Below are positions 1 to 4,932 of a stretch of DNA of 5,228 nucleotides, one piece after another (the first letter of the stretch is position 1; each line of letters starts with the position of its first letter). Position numbers and translations under genes: made by a program. This stretch comes from Thermoleophilia bacterium (GTDB lineage Bacteria; Actinomycetota; Thermoleophilia; Gaiellales; Gaiellaceae). The stretch covers positions 1 to 5,228 of the forward strand of contig JAERMP010000167.1 of the NCBI GenBank assembly GCA_016844515.1, in the 5' to 3' direction. The notes below the pieces were generated by a model. That model was not told the origin of the DNA. It made no database searches and saw only the letters and a program-made list of their open reading frames with translations.

Positions 1-1179
1 TCGGCCTTCGAGCGCGCGCGGGAGCAGGGTGGCGACGTCCACCTCCTCGGGCTCGTCTCGCACGGCGGTGTGCACTCGCACATCGACCACCTTCGCGCGC
101 TGCTCGAGCTCGCGGACCGCCACGGGATGGCCGAGCGGACCTGGATTCACGCGTTCACCGACGGTCGCGACGTGTCGCCGCACGCCGCGGCGAGCGATCT
201 CGCCGAGCTGCCGATCGACCGCATCGCGACGGTGTGTGGCCGCTACTACGCGATGGACCGCGACCAGCGCTGGGACAGGACCGACCGCGCTCTCGGCGCG
301 ATCAGTCGGGGCGAGGGTGCAACTGGCGACGATCCCGTGCGGACAGTGCGTGAAAGCTACGAGCGGGGGATCACCGACGAGTTCGTCGAGCCGGTCGTGC
401 TAGCGGGCAAACCTCGGCTCGACCCCGCGCGAGACACGGCCGTGTTCTTCAACTTCCGCCCCGATCGTGCGCGACAGCTCTCTCAGCGGTTGCTCGAGGC
501 CGGCGTCGACCTGACCACGATGACTCGCTACCGCGACGACTTCCCCTTCCCGGTGGCGTTCGAGGACCAGGAGGTTCGTAACACGCTCGCGGAGGTGCTC
601 GCTGCCAACGGCACCCGCCAGCTCCATGCCGCCGAGACGGAGAAGTACGCGCACGTGACGTACTTCTTCAACGGAGGCGAGGAGCGAGAGTGGGAGGGCG
701 AGAAGCGGATCCTGGTGCCCTCGCCGCGCGACGTCCCGAGCTACGACCTGAAGCCGGAGATGTCGGTCGCCGAGGTCGCTGCTCGCGTATGCGACGAGAT
801 CGGGCAGGGCTACGGCTTCGCGGTCGTCAACTTCGCCAACCCGGACATGGTCGGTCACACGGGCTCGATACCGGCCGTCGTCGCTGCGGTCGAGGCGACG
901 GACGCCGCCCTCGGCCGCGTGGTCGAGTGCGTCGATGCGGCAGGAGGAGTCTGTCTCGTGACGGCAGACCACGGCAACGCGGAGGTCATGCTCGCGGCTG
1001 ACGGCGTGAGCCCGCACACGGCGCACACGTCGAACCCTGTTCCGCTCGTCGTCACCGGCTGCGCCCTCGGGCTCCGCGACGAGGGTGGGCTGTCCGATCT
1101 CGCACCCACCATTCTCTCGTTGCTCGGACTGGACATTCCGAGTGACATGACAGGGAGGGTGCTCGCAACGCGCCTGTAA
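1..1179 (+). CDS. gpmI: 2,3-bisphosphoglycerate-independent phosphoglycerate mutase, 5'-truncated by the window edge
   Basis: This cytoplasmic glycolytic enzyme interconverts 3-phosphoglycerate and 2-phosphoglycerate through a phosphoserine intermediate, using two metal ions (normally Mn2+). Reading frame 1 is open from the first base and gives 392 residues of a family usually about 510 long. The N-terminal part with the phosphoserine and the first metal-binding Asp therefore lies upstream of the window. Numbering residues from the window edge, I see GGVHSH (22-27), DGRDVSP (54-60), the substrate-binding NFRPDR (151-156), EKYAHVTYFFNGG with the conserved Lys at 215, the metal ligands of NPDMVGH (280-286) and TADHGNAE (320s), and HTAHTSNPVP (339 on). 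All catalytic signatures expected in this part of the family are intact and there is no frameshift. It ends in TAA, 48 bp before the next start, with no obvious terminator hairpin in the gap. Confidence 0.97.
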   Translation, partial: SAFERAREQGGDVHLLGLVSHGGVHSHIDHLRALLELADRHGMAERTWIHAFTDGRDVSPHAAASDLAELPIDRIATVCGRYYAMDRDQRWDRTDRALGAISRGEGATGDDPVRTVRESYERGITDEFVEPVVLAGKPRLDPARDTAVFFNFRPDRARQLSQRLLEAGVDLTTMTRYRDDFPFPVAFEDQEVRNTLAEVLAANGTRQLHAAETEKYAHVTYFFNGGEEREWEGEKRILVPSPRDVPSYDLKPEMSVAEVAARVCDEIGQGYGFAVVNFANPDMVGHTGSIPAVVAAVEATDAALGRVVECVDAAGGVCLVTADHGNAEVMLAADGVSPHTAHTSNPVPLVVTGCALGLRDEGGLSDLAPTILSLLGLDIPSDMTGRVLATRL

Positions 1180-1189
1180 CTCCACCGGA

Positions 1190-1219
1190 TAAGAACCTTT
1201 ACGAATCGCCCTCTATACT
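1190..1219 (+). promoter_or_regulatory. Putative promoter of the first ECF sigma gene
   Basis: A good -10-like hexamer, TATACT (1214-1219), lies 8 nt before the GTG start at 1228. It stands out in a GC-rich context. No TTGACA-like -35 is present at the right distance. A GAACC element at 1193-1197 lies about 17 nt upstream of the hexamer (GAAC to TATACT) and resembles the AAC core of many ECF -35 elements. Transcription starting about 7 nt after the hexamer would begin at or next to the start codon. The hexamer is seen; promoter function and sigma class are inferred. Confidence 0.45.
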
Positions 1220-1227
1220 CGCCGCTC

Positions 1228-1812
1228 GTGTCGCTGCCACAGCCAGATCTCGGAGTCCTGCGCAAGGCCCAGCGCGGAGATGAGCGCGCGTTCTCGATCA
1301 TCGTGCGGACGTACGAGCAGCCGGTCTACAACTACGTCCTGCGGCTCACGGGCGATCGCGCACTCTCCGAAGACTTGACGCAGGAAGTGTTCCTGCGCGT
1401 CTACCAAGGCCTTCCTGGGTTCTCGCTTCGGTCCCGTTTCACGACGTGGCTCTTCCAGGTCACGAAGAACCGCGTTCTCGACGAGCTGCGGGCGCTCGAG
1501 CGCCGTCCACGCTCCGTCGTCAACATCGACGACATGCCTCCGCTCGAGGTCGTCGACGCGCCTGCAGAGCGGGCCGAGACCATCGATGCCGTCTGGAGGG
1601 CAGTCGAGCGCCTGAACCCGGACCTGAAGATGGCGCTGCTGCTGCGCGACATCGTCGGACTCTCGTACTCGGAGATCGCCGAGACCCTCGAGATCACCCT
1701 TGCGACCGTGAAGTGGCGGATTTACAAGGCTCGCGAGGAAGTGCAGGCAGCGCTCCAACGCGATGGCGTTGTCGTGCCGATTCGCTCGGCACCGTCGGCC
1801 AAGCAGCTCTGA
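1228..1812 (+). CDS. RNA polymerase sigma factor, ECF (sigma-70 family group 4)
   Basis: This 194-residue protein would bind core RNA polymerase and direct it to a specific promoter set. Sigma region 2 covers about residues 19-88, with the core-binding segment SEDLTQEVFLRVYQ (47-60) and the -10 recognition helix RFTTWLFQVTKNRVLDELR (70-88). A variable acidic linker (about 89-120) follows. Region 4 (about 123-172) contains NPDLKMALLLRDIVGLSYSE and the helix-turn-helix ending LATVKWRIYKARE. Regions 1.1 and 3 are absent, as expected for ECF factors, and the length is typical. The start is GTG; no Shine-Dalgarno sequence precedes it, but a -10-like TATACT lies 8 nt upstream, suggesting a leaderless mRNA. 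No zinc-finger or other anti-sigma gene follows. The next gene encodes an exported acidic protein, a candidate target or partner. The ECF group cannot be assigned by eye. Confidence 0.93.
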   Translation: MSLPQPDLGVLRKAQRGDERAFSIIVRTYEQPVYNYVLRLTGDRALSEDLTQEVFLRVYQGLPGFSLRSRFTTWLFQVTKNRVLDELRALERRPRSVVNIDDMPPLEVVDAPAERAETIDAVWRAVERLNPDLKMALLLRDIVGLSYSEIAETLEITLATVKWRIYKAREEVQAALQRDGVVVPIRSAPSAKQL

Positions 1813-1885
1813 CGCGACGCGGCTGTGAGGCCGCGCACGTTTTGCACGGCAATCCGACTCTGGACGGGTAACGCACTTACTCTCC

Positions 1886-1892
1886 GAAAGGA
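1886..1892 (+). promoter_or_regulatory. Shine-Dalgarno site for the exported acidic protein
   Basis: GAAAGGA is 7 nt before the ATG at 1900, a near-ideal ribosome-binding arrangement. It decides the start against an in-frame GTG at 1825, which would put 25 residues in front of what is clearly a signal peptide. It is the clearest Shine-Dalgarno sequence in the window. Confidence 0.8.
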
Positions 1893-1899
1893 CGGATTC

Positions 1900-1959
1900 A
1901 TGCCGCGCTTCCTCCTCGCCGTACTTGCCGCAGTTCTGCTCGTCCTCCCGGCGACAGCC
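1900..1959 (+). other. Signal peptide coding segment
   Basis: The first 20 codons give a short basic start (Arg3), a 13-residue stretch rich in Leu, Val and Ala, then P-A-T-A before E-G-Q. The small residues at -3 and -1 fit signal peptidase I cleavage after Ala20. No cysteine is present at +1 and no twin-arginine motif is seen, so Sec export is the simplest reading. Confidence 0.8.
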
Positions 1960-2577
1960 GAAGGCCAGTCGACCACACGTCTTCGGGGCACGGTCGCCCT
2001 CAAGAGCCAAGCCACCGATCTGGTTACCGTTCGAACGAAGCGACAAGCAGTTGCACTCCGCGTCCCCGGGTCGATGAGTCTCATCCGGATCGGTCAGCGG
2101 ATCGAGCTTCGCGGCTCGACGCTACGGGCGCACGGGCACGGCTCGCGGGTTCTCGCTCACAACGTGTCGATCGTCTCCTCGCAGCCTCTATCGACTTCGT
2201 CGTCGCCACAGGCCGAAGACGAAGACGACGAGGTCGAGATCAAGGGGAAGCTGACCTCGCTCGCTCCGCTGACGGTCACGTCGGCGACGCGCTCGGTTAC
2301 GTGTTCCGTCCCGCGCGCTGGCTTGCTTGCCGGTTTCGTCGTTGGCGACTTCGTCGAGATCACCTGCGACCTGGTGGGTGGCTCATGGGTGCTCCGCGAG
2401 CTCGAGCACGAAGACATGGCCGACGATGATGGCGAAGACGACGATCGCAGCGGGCCAGGTGGCGGCGACGACGATGAAGACGACGATCACAGCGGGCCAG
2501 GTGGCGGTGACGACGATGACGACGATGACGACGACTCGAGCGGTCCCGGACCAGGCGGCGATGACGACGACGACTAG
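1900..2577 (+). CDS. Exported protein with two DUF5666/OB-like segments and an Asp-rich repeat tail
   Basis: This is a 225-residue protein of unknown function. Residues 1-20 form a signal peptide: MPR, a hydrophobic core LLAVLAAVLLVLP, and an A-T-A signal peptidase I site. There is no lipobox Cys, so it is probably released outside the membrane. Two beta-rich segments follow. Residues 24-93 show GTV...VTV...GQRIELRG. Residues 111-170 show EIKGKLTSL...LTV...VGDFVEITC and hold the only two cysteines (135 and 156), which could form a disulfide. This alternation resembles DUF5666/OB-type small beta-barrels, a family guess made by eye. Residues 172-225 form a tail with 27 Asp and 2 Glu in 54 positions, interrupted by SGPGGG turns, which might bind Ca2+ or other cations or interact with the cell wall. 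It lies between two ECF sigma genes, 87 bp after the first and 9 bp before the second. Confidence 0.85.
   Translation: MPRFLLAVLAAVLLVLPATAEGQSTTRLRGTVALKSQATDLVTVRTKRQAVALRVPGSMSLIRIGQRIELRGSTLRAHGHGSRVLAHNVSIVSSQPLSTSSSPQAEDEDDEVEIKGKLTSLAPLTVTSATRSVTCSVPRAGLLAGFVVGDFVEITCDLVGGSWVLRELEHEDMADDDGEDDDRSGPGGGDDDEDDDHSGPGGGDDDDDDDDDSSGPGPGGDDDDD
2434..2574 (+). repeat. 42-bp in-frame tandem repeat encoding the Asp/Gly tail
   Basis: Two adjacent 42-bp units (2434-2475 and 2476-2517) differ at only two bases. They encode EDDDRSGPGGGDDD and EDDDHSGPGGGDDD. A third, degenerate unit (2518-2574) keeps the plan as Asp run, SSGPGPGG, Asp run and stop. One base change is Arg/His and the other is silent. 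The near identity suggests recent duplication, and copy number may vary between strains. Confidence 0.9.
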
Positions 2578-2580
2578 GCT
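2575..2580 (+). promoter_or_regulatory. -10-like hexamer before the second sigma gene
   Basis: TAGGCT fits the loose TANNNT pattern, lies 6 nt before the GTG start at 2587, and uses the TAG stop codon of the preceding gene. No Shine-Dalgarno sequence is visible for that start. The hexamer could give a leaderless transcript, but it is weak, has no recognisable -35, and the 9-bp gap is also compatible with simple co-transcription. Confidence 0.25.
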
Positions 2581-2586
2581 CGGACA

Positions 2587-3867
2587 GTGACGAGCGCTCC
2601 GCTTCCGGACCGGCGAAGCAACCAGCTCGAAAGTGAGGCCGCCGCTCGTGTCGGCGGCCTCTTCGAGCGTTACGGGCGAATGGTGTACGGCGTGTGCCGG
2701 GCCATGCTCCGTGACGTCCACGAAGCCGAAGACGCGGCTCAGCAGGTCTTTCTCTCTGCGCACAAGGCACTGCTCGGTGGCGCGCGCGTCCGCGATTCGG
2801 GGGGCTGGCTGGCGACGATCGCCCGGAACGAGTGTCGCGGGCGTATCGCTGCCGGAATGCGGGCGCCGCTGCCCGTCAGCGACGAGGATCTCGCTGCGAT
2901 TCCGTCGACGGTCGACGAGCAGGCACGCCACGATCAGGCCCTGGAGTTTCGCGAGGCGCTCGCAGCGCTCCCAGAGCGGCAGCGGGAGGCCGTCGTCCTT
3001 CGCTACCTCTTCGGGCTTCGCTACGGGGAGGTCGCGACGGCCCTCGGGCTCTCGCGTCCGGCAACGGAAGCGCTTCTCTTTCGCGCGCGGCGAGGTCTTC
3101 GGGGTCGGCTGCGCCCCGTCGTGGGCACCGTGCTGGTCGTTCCGCTTGCTCTGCGTGAGGAGCTCGCGATGGCCATTCCTGGCTTCTCGGCCGGCGCGGG
3201 GACGAGCGCGGCGACGCTGGGCGTCGCAGGCGGGCTGCTCGCCAAGCTGACAGCGGCGCCCGTGGGTGTGAAGGTCGCGACCGCCGCCGTCGCCGTGTCC
3301 ACCGTGGGTGCGGTCGGGACGATCGACTCGGACCGACCGGCCCGGAGCGAGCGCGATCGAGCGCCGATCGTGGGGACCTCGACGGGAACGACATCCGACG
3401 ACCAGGAGGCTCGGAGCGGAGAGCGGCGGAGCGGGGCGGACCGAGACGAGGCGACCGGCGACGAGAGCGCCGAGGAGGATCGCAGTGGCCGGGGCGGTGG
3501 CGGAGACGCGACCGACGAAACTGAGAGCGACCGGGCCGGATCGTCGAGCGGAAGCGCGAGTGGTCGACCGCGTGTGGACGACGACTCGCTCAGCGGTTCG
3601 ACGAGTGCTGAGGACTCCGGTTCGAGCGGCTCCGGAAAGGGCATCGACACGACGACAGAGGCGGATTCGACCGATTCGAGCGACTCGAGCTCCGGCGGTT
3701 CGGACGATGACGGAACGTCGTCCGGTTCCTCGGGCTCGGGATCCGGCTCGTCCGGATCGGGGTCAGGCTCGTCAGGTTCGGGGTCAGGCTCTTCCGGATC
3801 GGGGTCCGGTTCTTCGGGCTCATCCGGCTCCGGATCCGAAGACCCACCGGACGACGAGGAGCCGTAG
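2587..3867 (+). CDS. ECF-type sigma factor fused to a predicted membrane segment and long Ser/Gly/Asp tail
   Basis: This 426-residue protein is over twice the usual ECF length. Sigma region 2 (about 24-90) contains LFERYGRMVYGVCRAML, the core-binding EAEDAAQQVFLSAHKAL and GGWLATIARNECRGR. Region 4 (about 119-175) contains LPERQREAVVLRYLFGLRYGEVA and the helix-turn-helix ending LFRARRGLRGRL. Residues 178-246 are strongly hydrophobic/small, with the best single transmembrane candidate at 230-246 (VATAAVAVSTVGAVGTI). Lys220 and Lys229 lie before it and Asp247 and Asp250 after it, which by the positive-inside rule puts the sigma domains in the cytoplasm and the C-terminus outside. Residues 247-426 are low complexity: Arg/Asp/Glu-rich first, then Ser/Gly repeats, ending EDPPDDEEP. 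The start is GTG without a Shine-Dalgarno sequence. It follows the exported acidic protein by 9 bp, so the two may be co-expressed. Regulation by tethering and proteolytic release is inference; no anti-sigma gene is seen. Confidence 0.88.
   Translation: MTSAPLPDRRSNQLESEAAARVGGLFERYGRMVYGVCRAMLRDVHEAEDAAQQVFLSAHKALLGGARVRDSGGWLATIARNECRGRIAAGMRAPLPVSDEDLAAIPSTVDEQARHDQALEFREALAALPERQREAVVLRYLFGLRYGEVATALGLSRPATEALLFRARRGLRGRLRPVVGTVLVVPLALREELAMAIPGFSAGAGTSAATLGVAGGLLAKLTAAPVGVKVATAAVAVSTVGAVGTIDSDRPARSERDRAPIVGTSTGTTSDDQEARSGERRSGADRDEATGDESAEEDRSGRGGGGDATDETESDRAGSSSGSASGRPRVDDDSLSGSTSAEDSGSSGSGKGIDTTTEADSTDSSDSSSGGSDDDGTSSGSSGSGSGSSGSGSGSSGSGSGSSGSGSGSSGSSGSGSEDPPDDEEP
3727..3840 (+). repeat. 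21-bp tandem repeat encoding SSGSGSG units
   Basis: Four 21-bp units (3727-3747, 3748-3768, 3769-3789, 3790-3810) each encode SSGSGSG. A partial SSG (3811-3819) and a near-unit SSGSGSE (3820-3840) follow. All differences between the four full units are at third codon positions and silent, and only TCN serine codons are used. The result is a flexible, uncharged linker near the C-terminus of the sigma-factor fusion. Confidence 0.9.
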
Positions 3868-3890
3868 CAACCTCGAGCCAGCCCGCCGCC

Positions 3891-3896
3891 TACGAT
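3891..3896 (+). promoter_or_regulatory. -10-like hexamer before the ion channel gene
   Basis: TACGAT fits TANNNT and lies 7 nt before the ATG at 3904. It overlaps an earlier in-frame ATG at 3895, so a promoter here would produce an RNA that starts at 3904 and excludes the upstream ATG. No Shine-Dalgarno sequence is visible for either start. Function is inferred from spacing only. Confidence 0.4.
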
Positions 3897-3903
3897 GGCG
3901 GCG

Positions 3904-4932
3904 ATGCGCGATCCCTTCCACTGGCGCCGTTTCGCATACGCGCAGCTCGCGTTCGTCTTCGTCCTTGCCGTAGGCACCGTCGTCTTCCAGGCGATCCTGG
4001 GAGAGGGCTGGGTCGCGTCCTTCTACCGCGCTGTCGTCTCGGCGACGCTGACAGGCCTCGACACCCAGCCCGAAGGCGCAGCCGCACAGCTCTTCACGAT
4101 CTTCCTCCTGCTTGGCGGCGTGGCAATCTTCCTCTACCTCGCCGGCGCGTTCGTGGACCTGATCGCGCAGGGAGCCCTCTCCCAGGCCTACACGGAGCGG
4201 AAGTTGCGACGAACGATCGACGATCTCAATGGGCACGCGATCATCTGCGGCTTCGGGCGCGTAGGCCGCCGCGTTGCGTCCGAGTTCGCGGCGACCGGGA
4301 CCCCGTACGTGGTCATCGACCGAAACCCCGACTCCGTGGAGGCGGCGCGAGAGCTGGGTGCGCACGTCGTCGACGGGGATGGAACCAACGACGACGATCT
4401 TCGGAAGGCGGGGATCGACCGCGCGAAGGCGCTCGTCGCATCGGTCGACTCCGACGAGTCGAATCTCTTCATCACGCTCTCCGCGCGGGCGATGCGCCCG
4501 AACCTGACGATCGTCGCCCGCGCGTCGCTCGACTCGACGGCGCGGAAGCTCGTTCTCGCGGGAGCCAATCAGGTCGTGCAGCCGTACACGTCCGCCGGCC
4601 TGCGGATGGCCAACGTCGTATTGAAGCCGCAGGTTGCGGCCTTCCTCGACATCGCCACGACTGCCGGTGGAGAGATCCCGGAGCTGCGGTTCGAGGAGAT
4701 CGTCGTGTCGCCCGATTGCGAGCCGTGCGGGAAGTCGATTCGCGAGCTCCGCATCCGCGACGTAACTGGCGCCATGGTGGTCGCGATTCGCAAGCGGGAC
4801 GGCGGCTTCGACGTGACGCCGAACCCGCAGGCAGTTTTCGAGGCCGGCGACGTTGTCATCGGCGTCGGAACTACCGCGGAGATGGCGAAGCTCGAAGCCC
4901 TTTTCGCACCGCGTGAGGCATCGGTTGCCTGA
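3904..4932 (+). CDS. Two-TM ion channel subunit with RCK (TrkA-N/TrkA-C) domains
   Basis: This 342-residue membrane protein has the architecture of bacterial RCK-gated potassium channels, which assemble as tetramers with a cytoplasmic gating ring. TM1 covers about residues 10-32, the re-entrant pore segment about 38-56, and TM2 about 60-88. The RCK-N Rossmann fold starts near 110, with GFGRVG (116-121) and the acidic VVID end of strand 2 (Asp139), which favours NAD(H) binding. RCK-C occupies about 260-337. The filter region reads SATLTGLDTQP (46-56), with no GYG, so potassium selectivity is not assured. An unusual CEPC pair (272-275) opens RCK-C. I prefer the ATG at 3904 because of the hexamer 7 nt upstream; the ATG at 3895 would add only Met-Ala-Ala. 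The gene follows the sigma fusion by 36 bp and overlaps argS by 8 bp. Confidence 0.9.
   Translation: MRDPFHWRRFAYAQLAFVFVLAVGTVVFQAILGEGWVASFYRAVVSATLTGLDTQPEGAAAQLFTIFLLLGGVAIFLYLAGAFVDLIAQGALSQAYTERKLRRTIDDLNGHAIICGFGRVGRRVASEFAATGTPYVVIDRNPDSVEAARELGAHVVDGDGTNDDDLRKAGIDRAKALVASVDSDESNLFITLSARAMRPNLTIVARASLDSTARKLVLAGANQVVQPYTSAGLRMANVVLKPQVAAFLDIATTAGGEIPELRFEEIVVSPDCEPCGKSIRELRIRDVTGAMVVAIRKRDGGFDVTPNPQAVFEAGDVVIGVGTTAEMAKLEALFAPREASVA
4913..4918 (+). promoter_or_regulatory. Shine-Dalgarno-like site for argS
   Basis: GTGAGG, with the GAGG core at 4915-4918, lies 6 nt before the TTG at 4925 and inside the end of the channel gene. It supports the TTG start and coupled translation of the two genes. 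Confidence 0.5.

Noticed and set aside
58..63. His in place of the Asp often found before GGVHSH in phosphoglycerate mutase
   Set aside because: This position is variable in the family (Ala in the E. coli enzyme, for example), and all catalytic residues visible in the window are kept.
400..1185. - strand open frame of 261 codons opposite gpmI
   Set aside because: It lies over fully conserved gpmI catalytic motifs and shows no family features of its own.
1830..1850. Short imperfect hairpin (GCCG-c-GC / GC-a-CGGC) after the first sigma gene, possible terminator
   Set aside because: It has only six pairs with a mismatch and no T-run after it; in GC-rich DNA this is expected by chance.
1878..1883. 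TACTCT as a -10 element for the exported protein gene
   Set aside because: It would start the RNA at or inside the Shine-Dalgarno site, defeating it, and no -35 partner is visible.
1825..1899. N-terminal extension of the exported protein from a GTG at 1825
   Set aside because: The ATG at 1900 has an excellent Shine-Dalgarno sequence and begins a normal signal peptide. The extension would bury the signal sequence behind 25 residues of unremarkable sequence.
1213..2046. - strand open frame of 277 codons across the first sigma gene and the start of the exported protein gene
   Set aside because: It crosses two well-supported + strand genes and their spacer, and its translation is Arg-rich and domain-free.
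2415..2574. Asp-rich tail as RTX or EF-hand calcium-binding repeats
   Set aside because: The spacing does not fit GGxGxDxUx nonapeptides or the 12-residue EF-hand loop. Only a general polyanionic character can be supported.
3727..3840. 21-bp repeats as a CRISPR array or regulatory repeat
   Set aside because: The units are contiguous without spacers, in frame, and differ only at silent positions, so they are coding repeats.
3021..3977. Long - strand open frame with Pro/Glu/Asp/Ser repeats opposite the second sigma gene
   Set aside because: The repeat is the reverse complement of the Ser/Gly codon repeats of the + strand gene. No start context or domain supports it.
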